NCBI GenBank assembly: GCA_030427905.1
Contig: JAUICL010000001.1
Location: 992,001 to 1,056,000 of the forward strand
Reading direction: 5' to 3'
Source: Bacteroidia bacterium
GTDB taxonomy: Bacteria > Bacteroidota > Bacteroidia > Flavobacteriales_D > Cryomorphaceae
Length of the DNA: 64,000 nucleotides
In this document: piece by piece, positions 55,524 through 64,000 of the stretch
Position numbering within the stretch: the first letter of the stretch is position 1
Layout: each line of letters begins with the position of its first letter
Notes under the pieces: generated by a model
Seen by the model: the letters and a program-made list of their open reading frames with translations, nothing else
What the model was told of the DNA's origin: nothing
Database searches by the model: none
Made by a program: the position numbers and the translations under genes

Positions 55524-56449
55524 CAATTTCGATCATTATACTTCAAGAGTGAAAACTTACGTTCATTCTTTTTGCGTAAGACTTGATCATAAACTCTATT
55601 TTTCGTCTTAGGGTCGTAGCTGCCCTTCAGGATTTGATAAAATGATTGTACAACATCGCTATCTTCACTTCTTTTAGTTCCTGATAGGTCAAACAATGCA
55701 CATATTGCTTGAGCCATTTTACTTCTTTCACCCGGTTCAAACTCTTTTATCCAATTCTTATTTTGTAGTTCAACAAAGAGCTCACATAAATCTCTTTGCC
55801 CACCTTGCCACTCAATCTTTGTGAATGTTGTATTGCTCCTGTAATCCATGCTTATGGGCTGAGGATTAAGTAGTTCAATTCTTAAATTGATGAAGCGGAT
55901 ATAGATTTCTAGTACTAAATCACTTATAACTTTGTTCAAGTGTATTCCCGTCATGATCTCAATCTGTTTATGGTTCGAATTAATTATCTGGTGATACTTA
56001 TTAAGATGGATTTGCAATACTTTTTCTTCATCTTCTATCCCAAAAAGACCATTTGACTCTTTAGTCCACTTTAATACTTTTCCATATTCAAAGACCAATT
56101 TGGATATTTTATCATGTATTGCATAATAGATAGTTTCGTCTGGAGAATCAGATTCAATCATTGATTGAACTTTAGATTCCGCTCCATTTGAGATGAGTTC
56201 TGGATGCTCCTGCTTCCAGCTATGAACCAGTACATCATAATAAGTTTTGGTTATTTGAATACGAGTTGATGAGCCAACTGAATAGACAGGAAGGCTATAG
56301 TCTTGGCAGTTTTTCATCCAGTCAAGTCTCTCGCTCTTTTCTATAGTTGGGGTAATTATTTTCCTGATACCTTGTTTGCCTTGGTAGTCAAATAGTCTTT
56401 CCTCAATTTGCTCCAACAGGTCGTCTGCGAAATTGTGCTCTATTATCAT
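55523..56449 (-). CDS. RteC-like protein
   Basis: 308 residues from ATG 56,449 (a TTG 18 bases upstream is less likely). The C-terminal part TFTKIEWQGGQRDLCELFVE with LQNKNWI, KMAQAICALFDLSG and NRVYDQVLRKKNERKFSLL resembles the C-terminal module of RteC, the excision regulator of Bacteroides conjugative transposons. The gene heads the minus-strand operon. It may regulate a mobile element or the operon itself; the match is by pattern only. Confidence 0.55.
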   Translation of the reverse strand: MIIEHNFADDLLEQIEERLFDYQGKQGIRKIITPTIEKSERLDWMKNCQDYSLPVYSVGSSTRIQITKTYYDVLVHSWKQEHPELISNGAESKVQSMIESDSPDETIYYAIHDKISKLVFEYGKVLKWTKESNGLFGIEDEEKVLQIHLNKYHQIINSNHKQIEIMTGIHLNKVISDLVLEIYIRFINLRIELLNPQPISMDYRSNTTFTKIEWQGGQRDLCELFVELQNKNWIKEFEPGERSKMAQAICALFDLSGTKRSEDSDVVQSFYQILKGSYDPKTKNRVYDQVLRKKNERKFSLLKYNDRN

Positions 56450-56467
56450 GTTTGTTATTTGATTCAA

Positions 56468-56806
56468 ATCTCATCATTTCAAATATCAAGTTCAATTCCA
56501 AGAGAACTTACGTAAGTTGGAATCCATGTATTTTAAGGCTTAAATAGATTGTTCGATTTTGATTAGCAGATTTGTCCAAAGCCATTTATTTAAAGGCGAT
56601 CAGTGTGATATAAAGTGTTCTTTTTTTGTTAAATCTAGAAGGAACATTGTTGTGGATGACAATTCAGAACGGAGTTTTCGACTAATAGATAATTCCAAGT
56701 ATCTTTAGTCAAGAAGTGCTATCTACATAGAGAGTATGATATTATTAATCTTCTTCATCAACCTATGCACTATTATAGGTATGGACTTAATAAAATTTAA
56801 GCAACC
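56468..56806. other. Divergent spacer with palindrome
   Basis: A 339-base gap between the minus-strand operon and a plus-strand gene. It holds the palindrome at 56,505-56,518; nothing else is recognised. Confidence 0.35.
56505..56518. promoter_or_regulatory. 14 bp perfect palindrome, possible operator
   Basis: AACTTACGTAAGTT is its own reverse complement. The flanks ATTCCAA and GGAAT extend the symmetry if a short insertion (GAGAA) is allowed. It lies 56 bases upstream of the ATG of the RteC-like gene and could be its autoregulatory site. Confidence 0.45.
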
Positions 56807-57364
56807 TTGAATAACTACACTGACTTTGATAAGCAAATAATTGAGGGTATTTTAGAATTTGACAATTACGGTTTTCTTATCACCGATATTATTCAAATGA
56901 TTGTGCCCAGCTCGTGCTTTGTCAAAATTTGGGATGATCAAGAGGCTTCGGAACGATCAGGAACCAAGCAGTTTAGATTTTTGGTTGATAAGGCATATTT
57001 TCTGGAAAACAGGGTGAGCTTATTAATCAACTTATTGAATCTTGACAATTTAATTGAGAAGCTGCTAGATGATGGGTTAATCCAAAGGATCGATGAATCT
57101 AGTTTTGCCCAAATCGAAATCAATCCAGAAAGTAAGAAGGGAGTTGATCAGGTGTGGGTTATGAATGATGAGTTAAGATTTGGCTTGTTCTTAAAATTTC
57201 ATTTGCGATTTCAATATAATAGTGATCTTATCGAATTTAAGAATCGATCATTTCAGAGTTCATCTGAATTGGAAAATAAAAGAAATTTGATTTTGGCTAT
57301 AATTTCAACCTTGATCGCCCTAGCTTCATTTATACTTTCTTTGGTTGCTTTTTTTAAGCCGTAA
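56807..57364 (+). CDS. Hypothetical protein with C-terminal membrane anchor
   Basis: 185 residues from a TTG at 56,807, the only start near the open frame beginning; it could also begin further in. A soluble N-terminal part (about 150 residues) ends in one strong membrane helix, LILAIISTLIALASFILSLV. No family recognised. Gene of unknown role beside defence-type genes. Confidence 0.5.
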   Translation: MNNYTDFDKQIIEGILEFDNYGFLITDIIQMIVPSSCFVKIWDDQEASERSGTKQFRFLVDKAYFLENRVSLLINLLNLDNLIEKLLDDGLIQRIDESSFAQIEINPESKKGVDQVWVMNDELRFGLFLKFHLRFQYNSDLIEFKNRSFQSSSELENKRNLILAIISTLIALASFILSLVAFFKP

Positions 57365-57818
57365 TCAAACCAGTAACAGAGCTGATCAAACATTGATAAT
57401 AGTACAGATGGAACCCAAACAATTTAGGGTCCTTTTAGTGTGCAGATTATAGGTTGACGAAGTTCGTTTTTGTTCATCAGGACACTATGAATCTGCTTTC
57501 ATTTCCACCGATAATTAGGCCAAGGTCTAACTCCACGAACCTAAAACTTGAAAGTCTGATTAATACTTGATACCTATAACACATTGAAATCCATTTGTGT
57601 ATATTTGTGCTAAAGCATCGGACGCCGGCCCTATCTTTCATCGTCTCACTCTTGGCCGCTCTGGTGCTTTTGTTGTTTCAAGCTCTATTATTGGACCAGT
57701 AGCCCCCGTATTTTAACCCAATATTTTCACTATTTCTGTTATCCGCATTCACTGGATATGGTGAGGGATGTTTTAGCCACCAGAGATAGATTAAGGTCTG
57801 ATTTAAAGACCCTTAAAA
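57365..57818. other. 454-base spacer upstream of the hydrolase operon
   Basis: No convincing gene. TATATTTG at 57,600-57,607 matches the -7 consensus, but no -33 box sits at the right distance. A 39-codon open frame starting there has no support. Confidence 0.35.
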
Positions 57819-59450
57819 ATGGCAACTATTGATTTTGGCAAAGCGGCTTATGAAATTGACGAGCGCTTTCAACCCCTCGGCGTAGAACCTTCAGAGATTT
57901 CACCAGGTCAAAAGACTTCCCTTCTCAAAAAGATCCAACGAAAAACGACTAATTCAGTTCATTCTCACTGGGCTACTATTGGCTGGGCGGATAACAGGCC
58001 TTTCGCGCCAACCGGTACTATTTCTTTTTCAAAAAATGGCCAAAACACTGGTGCTACAGCAGTAACCTTAGAAGAGATCAAAAATATCTACGAAATTAAC
58101 CCGCGTGCAAGGGGATCTAAATTTGTAAATGAGCGCTATATCAATTTTGACGCTGTTGATTTTGGGCTGGATAAAAAAGAGTACACTATCGACGAACTAC
58201 CGGAGTTGAGGTTGACTCTTTTTCTGCAGCCCGATGAAGGGGCAGTTGTATTTTACCAAGGGTGTGATCGTGGTAAATGGAATGATCCAGATGCTGATGT
58301 AGAGTATATCTTACCTCAATCTACAGGACCTGATCATACCACAAAAAGAGACCGGCTGGACTACCTGTTTCCAATAATTCCTAATCGAAAGATTAAAAAC
58401 GCAGATCGGAATCCTGAAATCATTGAAATTCTCGATGGTAAGCCGGAAATGAGTTTTGTAGTCAAAGTTTTGACCTTTAAGAGAAACCAACTTAATCCTG
58501 AAGATCTAGTACACGAAGGGCTGAATATCTTAAAGAAGAATCATGAGAATATAAATGAGCGTTATGACTTGTTGATCTATAACCCGAAAGCAAACAATTT
58601 TGAAACTGCAGTAGGGACGAACAAGATTGATTTGAGCAAGAAAACTCTTTTACTTGTGCATGGAACTTTTGTGCGTACGCCTCAATCATATGGTGGACTT
58701 TATCTCGAAGAATATGCTCCAGAAAATATGCTGCTAAAGCAACTAATAGATGACCGAGTATATGATCAAATAATTGCATTCGATCATCCTACAATACTTG
58801 AAGATGCGAAACAGAATGCAGAGCAACTTTATAAATATCTCGGAAGTAACTCTTTTCAATATCCCGTTGATTTGATAGGAACAAGTAGGGGAGCATTGGT
58901 CTGTCACTACCTCGCAATGGATAAGAACAATCGGAATTTCGAATGTGGAAAAGTGCTGTCCATATCTGGAGGTTTTGGAGTAGGTTATTTTAAAACGGCC
59001 AAACGGATATCTACGCTGTTGAAAGTTTTGCGCAAAGGGGTTCCAGGTTGGGGTACTTTGCTTACTATGATAGCTCAGTTTTCGATAGATTTTTTCATCT
59101 CGAGACCAGGTTGTCAGTTACTGACACCAAACAATGAGCGTTTGCTTCAAATAATAAACTCGAAGCCAACTTCAGCGCTGACCGTTTATCAAAATGTTCA
59201 AGCCGATTGGCATAAATCCTTGGTGGATGGGTTTTTCAAGAAAACGGGGATGGTGATTGTCGATGCCGTTGCAAAAAGCATGCTCGGGCGAAAGCACGAT
59301 TTAGTGGTCGGTTTTGACCAGCAAGGCATTTCACCAGCGAATCAAAGTAGGCCGAAAATCAAGATTCGATCAATGCATACCAAAAATTTGGTTCATGGAT
59401 ACCCCAAAGAAGATGTGCACCAAATAGTTCGAGATTTTTTAGACGACTAG
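57819..59450 (+). CDS. Alpha/beta hydrolase (lipase-like) with N-terminal extension
   Basis: 543 residues. The first ~270 residues form a beta-rich region without a named family. From 276 on, TLLLVHGTF (oxyanion loop) and VDLIGTSRGALVCHYLAM (nucleophile Ser356 in GTSRG) mark a serine hydrolase of the lipase/PGAP1-like type. Late residues HDLVV and H393-type positions could complete the triad. No signal peptide. It starts a four-gene operon; acyl or phospholipid substrate is possible. Confidence 0.75.
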   Translation: MATIDFGKAAYEIDERFQPLGVEPSEISPGQKTSLLKKIQRKTTNSVHSHWATIGWADNRPFAPTGTISFSKNGQNTGATAVTLEEIKNIYEINPRARGSKFVNERYINFDAVDFGLDKKEYTIDELPELRLTLFLQPDEGAVVFYQGCDRGKWNDPDADVEYILPQSTGPDHTTKRDRLDYLFPIIPNRKIKNADRNPEIIEILDGKPEMSFVVKVLTFKRNQLNPEDLVHEGLNILKKNHENINERYDLLIYNPKANNFETAVGTNKIDLSKKTLLLVHGTFVRTPQSYGGLYLEEYAPENMLLKQLIDDRVYDQIIAFDHPTILEDAKQNAEQLYKYLGSNSFQYPVDLIGTSRGALVCHYLAMDKNNRNFECGKVLSISGGFGVGYFKTAKRISTLLKVLRKGVPGWGTLLTMIAQFSIDFFISRPGCQLLTPNNERLLQIINSKPTSALTVYQNVQADWHKSLVDGFFKKTGMVIVDAVAKSMLGRKHDLVVGFDQQGISPANQSRPKIKIRSMHTKNLVHGYPKEDVHQIVRDFLDD

Positions 59451-59454
59451 AACT

Positions 59455-60474
59455 ATGAATGCATTATTAGAGACTGTAATATCCTTGACTTACCTCTATG
59501 TATTGGTAAGCCTATTGCTAAGTTTTCTTTCAGAAGCAGTAGCGTCATACTTGAGGAGAAGAGAGCTGTTCTTGAAAGACTCAATTGACAGGATATTGAA
59601 TGATCCAAATAACAAGAACTATGGGGAGCTCCTTTACGAGCATCCACTTGTCTGGAGCTTAAGGAAGAATGAAAAACGATTTCCTACTTACATAAGTGCT
59701 GAGATCTTTTCGGAAACTCTAATTGATCTACTGAAAAGAGATGCTTCTCTACCACATCTTCACCGAACTACCGATGGAAAGCTGGTCGAATCTCATGAAA
59801 ATGAGAGGTCGGAGTTTCAGATCCTCAAAGAAGGGATACATCAGCTGCATGATAGTGATTTTAAAACCAGAGTGCGAACGTTTCTTGATTCGTCTTTAAC
59901 GATTTCTGAATTTCAGAAATACCTGATGGACTGGTACAATGAATATCAAATGAATATCAGTCAGTGGTATGCAAAAAAATCAAAAAAGTTACTTTTTTTT
60001 CTGGCTATTCCTTTAGTCATATTTCTCAACTTCGATAGTCTACATGTCTTCAAAAGGCTTATGAATGACGAAGTAATCAGGACAGTTCTGGTTGCTGATG
60101 CTAAAGCTTTCGCTGAAAATGAGCAGCAACTCAAAAATTATGGCCTTCAAAATGACACCACCGGTGTCATGCTTCAGACTTCCCCACAGGAACACTTAGC
60201 AAAATTTAAAGAAATACAAGAAGTACTTTATAGTGCAAACCTACCGATTGGGTGGAGTTGTGCGCCAGAAGAGAATGACACCGGTGTTAACTCGATCGAA
60301 CAAACCTGGAATTGTATCAAGAGCAAATTTTGCTCGAGCTCCATCATGGACAAGTTGATGACCTTGATTGGTTGGTTTGTGAGTATCGTGGCCATTTCGT
60401 TTGGAGCGCCATTTTGGTTTGATATTCTGAAGAAGCTGTTCTCAGTAAAAGAACGTGTTAATGCAAGCAAGTGA
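59455..60474 (+). CDS. Membrane protein of the hydrolase operon
   Basis: 339 residues. The N-terminal helix LTYLYVLVSLLLSFLSEAVASYL, a central helix near residues 178-193 (KLLFFLAIPLVIFLNF) and a C-terminal helix (LIGWFVSIVAISFGAPFWF) are separated by helical and charged loops. This ETVISLTYLY...ELLYEHPLV layout is shared by uncharacterised bacterial membrane proteins I have seen near hydrolase genes. It lies 4 bases after the hydrolase. Confidence 0.6.
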   Translation: MNALLETVISLTYLYVLVSLLLSFLSEAVASYLRRRELFLKDSIDRILNDPNNKNYGELLYEHPLVWSLRKNEKRFPTYISAEIFSETLIDLLKRDASLPHLHRTTDGKLVESHENERSEFQILKEGIHQLHDSDFKTRVRTFLDSSLTISEFQKYLMDWYNEYQMNISQWYAKKSKKLLFFLAIPLVIFLNFDSLHVFKRLMNDEVIRTVLVADAKAFAENEQQLKNYGLQNDTTGVMLQTSPQEHLAKFKEIQEVLYSANLPIGWSCAPEENDTGVNSIEQTWNCIKSKFCSSSIMDKLMTLIGWFVSIVAISFGAPFWFDILKKLFSVKERVNASK

Positions 60475-61643
60475 TGGAAACAAATTGTCACACTCATATT
60501 TTCAATATTCGATGTGCTCCAGATAGTTTTATTGGAGTGAAACTGGCTAAAAGGTTTTCAAGAACTCCCATTGTCGGTAAAGGACTTGCAAAATTCTTAA
60601 GGCTTGTTCTGCCCGGCTCGAGAGACAACCTGGAGAAGATTTCGAATTTTTTAGAGATAGGAATACTAAAAACGCAAAGTCAAGTGTTCGATAGGCTCCG
60701 GAAAGAGTCAGATCCGAATACCCGGTTTGTTGTTCTCACGTTGGATATGGATTATATGGGTGCTGGTGATGCTGTGCTCAACTTTAAAACGCAGCTAGCG
60801 CAAATAAGGGAGTTGAAATTGACCTATCGGGAAAGATTGATTCCTTTTATTGGGGTTGATCCAAGGCGTGGTTCAGGTGAAGAGATTTTGGAATTTGTTC
60901 GGTGCCATATCGAGAACTTTGGCTTCGGTGGGGTGAAAATGTATCCACCGCTTGGGTTCTATCCTTTTGACCCAAATTTGGATTTGCTATATGCTTATGC
61001 GCAGGAGAAACAAATACCTATTCTTTACCATTGCAGTCAAGGGGGGATCAATTTTCAAGATTCCCAAATTACCCATCGGCAAATTCACCCTTTAAATCTT
61101 GACTTTGCTCCAGCTCGGAGAGTAAATCTAGATAATACAGAAGGGGACTTAATAGACTATAGCTCTATGGCTAAGCCCTTGAGAAGATTCCTGGGAAAGA
61201 CTTGGGGAAAGCAAAAGAGAAACAAAAAGTTTAAGTTGAATTTTTCTAATCCAATAAACTACAAACAGGTGCTCATGAAGTATCCTAAACTCAAAATTTG
61301 CTTAGCACATTTTGGCGGTGATGGACAGATTAGTGCTTTCCTGGAGAGTAAAAGTGATCGCGAAAACTGGCATTACGTGACAAGAGAGTTGATGAAACAA
61401 TACGATAATGTTTATGCTGACATTTCCTATGCGTTGTGGAATGAAAAGGCTTGGCCGGCCATGACGTCCGCTATGAAGGACCCGCAATTGAAAGACAAAG
61501 TGTTGTTTGGAACAGATTTCTACATGACTACTCAAGAAAAGGAAGAACCAAAATTAGTCAGTGATTTTCGAAAACATGTTTCGCATGCAGACTTTGCTCT
61601 GATCGCAGAAACTAATCCGCATAACTTTTTAGCCATCCGATGA
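60474..61643 (+). CDS. Metal-dependent amidohydrolase
   Basis: 389 residues from ATG 60,474, which overlaps the previous TGA. METNCHTHIF gives the H6-x-H8 metal site, PILYHCSQGG and LKICLAHFGG give further histidines, and LKDKVLFGTDFYM gives the final Asp, all as in the amidohydrolase_2 TIM-barrel group. It would hydrolyse or decarboxylate a small molecule; substrate unknown. It overlaps the amidase gene by 4 bases. Confidence 0.82.
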   Translation: METNCHTHIFNIRCAPDSFIGVKLAKRFSRTPIVGKGLAKFLRLVLPGSRDNLEKISNFLEIGILKTQSQVFDRLRKESDPNTRFVVLTLDMDYMGAGDAVLNFKTQLAQIRELKLTYRERLIPFIGVDPRRGSGEEILEFVRCHIENFGFGGVKMYPPLGFYPFDPNLDLLYAYAQEKQIPILYHCSQGGINFQDSQITHRQIHPLNLDFAPARRVNLDNTEGDLIDYSSMAKPLRRFLGKTWGKQKRNKKFKLNFSNPINYKQVLMKYPKLKICLAHFGGDGQISAFLESKSDRENWHYVTRELMKQYDNVYADISYALWNEKAWPAMTSAMKDPQLKDKVLFGTDFYMTTQEKEEPKLVSDFRKHVSHADFALIAETNPHNFLAIR

Positions 61644-62461
61644 TAAACGACGAACATCTATTAACTGGTGAAGTGAGGTGGGAGCGATCTCCTAATCATT
61701 CAGGACTTCTTCACGACGAGGTGCCAGATACCATCGTTATACACTACACTGGAGGCTCTACTATGGAAGGAGCTATTCATACATTGACGAATCCTTTAAG
61801 CCAAGCTTCAGCTCATCTAGTAATTGATAGAGATGGCAGCACCACCCAATTGGTTCCATTCAATATCATTGCTTGGCATGCTGGAAGGAGCGAACATGAA
61901 GCAACAGGCCGCAAGCAATTGAATAATTTCTCAATTGGTATTGAGTTGGTGAATGCAGGGCCTCTACAGAAAATAAGTGATGCGGAGTACATGTCATGGT
62001 TTTCAAAAAAATATCCTTCAGATGAGGTCATACAGGCATCTCACAAGAATGAAGGTGTTGAGAGATACTGGCAAATTTTTTCTCAAGCTCAAATCGAAAG
62101 GACTTTAGAAATATGTCGACTCTTGAAAGAGAAGTATCCCATTCAGTATTTGTTAGGTCACGATGAAATTTCACCTGGGAGAAAAATAGATCCAGGTCCG
62201 GCCTTTCCCATAGAAAGATTCAGAAATAAAGTGCTTCAGCTTGATCGTGTTGATGGATTGAATACACTATCTGACTCAGCTGAAGTGAATGCGTATTATC
62301 TAAACATAAGAAAGGGACCAGCTTTTCAATTCGATGTTGTATCGTCTCCGCTTGAGAAGGGGGTAAAGGTGATAGTTATAGATCGGAATGGAAAATGGGC
62401 AAAGGTCAAAGTGCTTGAGACTAGCCTGGAAGGATGGGTGAACGGAAAATATCTAAAATAA
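61640..62461 (+). CDS. N-acetylmuramoyl-L-alanine amidase with SH3 domain
   Basis: 273 residues. IVIHYTGGS (H35), AWHAGRS and LLGHDEISPGRKIDPGPAFP (H174, D184) fit the zinc ligands of Amidase_2/AmpD-type enzymes. Residues ~205-273 (YYLNIRKGPAFQFDVV, LEGWVNGKYL) are a bacterial SH3 domain. It cuts the lactyl-amide bond of peptidoglycan. No signal peptide is visible, so it either acts inside on muropeptides or needs another exit route. Last gene of the operon. Confidence 0.88.
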   Translation: MINDEHLLTGEVRWERSPNHSGLLHDEVPDTIVIHYTGGSTMEGAIHTLTNPLSQASAHLVIDRDGSTTQLVPFNIIAWHAGRSEHEATGRKQLNNFSIGIELVNAGPLQKISDAEYMSWFSKKYPSDEVIQASHKNEGVERYWQIFSQAQIERTLEICRLLKEKYPIQYLLGHDEISPGRKIDPGPAFPIERFRNKVLQLDRVDGLNTLSDSAEVNAYYLNIRKGPAFQFDVVSSPLEKGVKVIVIDRNGKWAKVKVLETSLEGWVNGKYLK

Positions 62462-62469
62462 CTTCTAGC

Positions 62470-63087
62470 TCAAGCGAATCCCATTTCTATGGCCTTCTTT
62501 ACCATGCCAGCCGTTGTTTTCGAATTAAACTTCTTGAGAATAGATTTTCGATGAGATGAAATTGTATGGTGAGAAAGGCAAAGTTCTTCCGCAATTTGTT
62601 TGCTCGACTTATCATTAATGATCAATTTGATGATTTCTCTCTCTCTGTCAGAGACATCAAGTTGTAATCCTGTAGACATGCCCAAAAGTGCCGAACTAAC
62701 TTCCGAACAACAGTAAAATTGATTGTTCCTAACGTGATAAATGGCCTCTTCAAGACTTGAAGGTCTCGCTTCCATAACCACGTATCCTCTAATACCTAAA
62801 TTGTTTAGGTTGGGGATTAGCCACTTACTAAGTTTTGTGGTGACCACGATAACATTGACCCCATACCGTTTTACTTTGTCGAGAATCTCTCTAAATTCTT
62901 GATCAATTGAAGTAGATAGAAGAACGAGCACATCAAGTTTTACGCTTTTGACATAATGTATCAATTTCGCCTCTTTACTTGCCTTGAATACAACTGAACT
63001 CGCGTCAAAGCTTCCTATGAGTTTGTCGTATGAATCAAGTCTCAGTTTTAGTCGATCGTATAGACCTATTTTGATTGTAGCCTCCAT
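62470..63087 (-). CDS. LuxR/NarL-type regulator with degenerate receiver
   Basis: 205 residues. The C-terminal ~62 residues (LDVSDREREIIKLIINDKSS, KQIAEELCLSHHTISSHRKS) are a clear LuxR-type HTH. The N-terminal part has a receiver-like fold, but where a phospho-acceptor Asp should be (LDVLVLLST) there is Leu57, so it is probably not phosphorylated there. It converges on the amidase gene with 8 bases between, and may control the hydrolase operon. Confidence 0.82.
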   Translation of the reverse strand: MEATIKIGLYDRLKLRLDSYDKLIGSFDASSVVFKASKEAKLIHYVKSVKLDVLVLLSTSIDQEFREILDKVKRYGVNVIVVTTKLSKWLIPNLNNLGIRGYVVMEARPSSLEEAIYHVRNNQFYCCSEVSSALLGMSTGLQLDVSDREREIIKLIINDKSSKQIAEELCLSHHTISSHRKSILKKFNSKTTAGMVKKAIEMGFA

Positions 63088-63658
63088 GATTTATCACTCT
63101 ATGTGCTTGCAATATTTAACGACTAAATTTCATCTTTTGTATGGAGACCACCAACTAAAAAAACATAAAAAAGGAGATCGTCTGTAAATCAGTAATAGGA
63201 AGGGTTCTAAAAATGACTCAAAGCGAAAATGATCAGTTGTGATCAGATAATTAGGTGATTATGATTGGGTTGAGTGAGTAGTTTTAGATGCTGGATGAAC
63301 TATGTTTTTTGTGATTCACTCCCACAACTTGACTAATGACGATCCTTAATTTGAGACCAACCAATCACTATTTTTAGTATTCATTTTCACCTATAGCACA
63401 ACCGGTATTTGGCCAAATGTGCTAGGACTAGGAAGCCGCTTCTCGACGTTCTTTAGGGTATATAAAAAGAACTAAAATCGAGTAACATGGCCCCGACAAG
63501 TAATCTAGTTGACATGCTCCATCTTGAATATTGGAATGAGACAATACTTGTTAGACAAACCATTGATGACTGCAAAGTTGACGGTCAAATGGATGTGACT
63601 ATTTGTTCTTGACTCGAGTTTATCAGATAAAAAGAATCGACAATTAAACTAAATCAAA
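63088..63658. other. 571-base spacer with short repeats
   Basis: Contains two TGATCAG repeats (63,230 and 63,240) and the inverted repeat TAGCACA/TGTGCTA (63,394-63,400 and 63,418-63,424). A 41-codon frame at 63,487-63,612 starts with ATG but has no ribosome site or family support, so it is not called. Probably the regulatory region of the divergent genes. Confidence 0.4.
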
Positions 63659-64000
63659 ATGCCAGCACTTAATGACCTTTTAACTTTCGTTCCGAGTGAA
63701 CAGAGAAATGAGATTAATGACTTCATCTCATACTTACTTGTCAATAGTGTTGTCGGCGACAGTATTCAAGAGTTGGCATATTTAGATACACCAACTCTTT
63801 TGCAAGCATGGAATAGTATCGCACCTAATGATGTGTATGACGAAATAAGAGGAGATGTCATAGTCAATCGGGCTCAATCCATAATGAGTAGTCTACCCGT
63901 AGTTGATCCCGCTAAACCAAAAAGTAAATACGAAGAGTTAAGAGTAAATAGTCTATGGAACGATTTGCTTTCATTTTATTCAGGAGAAAGAGCAAGCTTT
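63659..64000 (+). CDS. Hypothetical protein (3' truncated by window)
   Basis: The frame starts at ATG 63,659 and stays open through 114 codons to the window end. MPALNDLLTFVPSEQRNEIN and the helical segments after it do not match a family I know. The start is supported by the A-rich leader AATCAAA and by the absence of an earlier in-frame start. Its neighbours suggest a membership in the defence-type region. Confidence 0.6.
   Translation, partial: MPALNDLLTFVPSEQRNEINDFISYLLVNSVVGDSIQELAYLDTPTLLQAWNSIAPNDVYDEIRGDVIVNRAQSIMSSLPVVDPAKPKSKYEELRVNSLWNDLLSFYSGERASF

Noticed and set aside
57597-57716. 39-codon frame in the spacer before the hydrolase operon
   Set aside because: Too short, no ribosome site and no recognisable motif.
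63487-63612. 41-codon ATG frame before the last gene
   Set aside because: Possible small peptide, but no ribosome site, signal or conservation can be shown from the sequence alone.

Overview
The window looks like a chromosomal segment of a Bacteroidota bacterium. The grounds are SPOR-like and outer-membrane-barrel proteins of Bacteroidota type, a Bacteroidota-style promoter (TAnnTTTG at -7) ahead of lysC, frequent TTG and GTG starts, tightly overlapping operons and an RteC-like protein. A marine Flavobacteriales relative is a guess; genus cannot be read from this sequence.

Layout: (1) 1-21,651 is a surface polysaccharide (capsule/O-antigen) locus: flippase, sulfotransferase, many GT2/GT4 glycosyltransferases, acyltransferase, methyltransferase, two asparagine-synthase-like amidotransferases, a polymerase/ligase-like membrane protein, a two-domain oxidoreductase, an alpha/alpha-barrel protein, a DUF354 protein, a phosphoglycosyl transferase and a Wzi-like outer-membrane protein. 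(2) 22,200-31,613 is core chromosome: an outer-membrane protein, a SPOR-like secreted protein, a response regulator-GDPD-polyphosphate kinase operon, an ACT-like protein divergent from lysC-lysA. (3) 31,682-37,560 is accessory: small AT-rich immunity-like genes separated by a duplicated ~180 bp repeat, small envelope proteins, a DUF808 membrane protein, a GIY-YIG protein, a 13 bp tandem repeat and a cluster of palindromic repeats.

(4) 37,689-42,756 is an integrated element with integrase, HTH protein, rolling-circle-type initiator and small plus large terminase but no capsid, portal or tail genes in view, which suggests a phage satellite. (5) 43,669-45,420 is a sigma factor, a small protein and an ImmA/IrrE protease, preceded by a perfect 14 bp inverted repeat. 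(6) 45,907-50,518 is the most striking locus: a three-gene, translationally coupled operon of a small winged-helix-like protein, a Rad50/SMC-like ABC ATPase with a four-cysteine zinc motif in its coiled coil, and a helical-repeat protein ending in a PD-(D/E)XK nuclease. It has the logic of ABC-three-component/Lamassu-type anti-phage systems, but I do not recognise the exact combination. A ~113 nt composite hairpin follows it.

(7) 52,449-56,449 (minus) is a second possible conflict operon: RteC-like protein, PD-(D/E)XK protein, Schlafen-type AlbA_2 protein and an unknown. (8) 57,819-62,461 is a tight four-gene operon of an alpha/beta hydrolase, a membrane protein, a metal-dependent amidohydrolase and an N-acetylmuramoyl-L-alanine amidase with SH3 domain, facing a LuxR-type regulator with a degenerate receiver. 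A gene of unknown function runs off the right edge. No tRNA, rRNA or CRISPR array was found.
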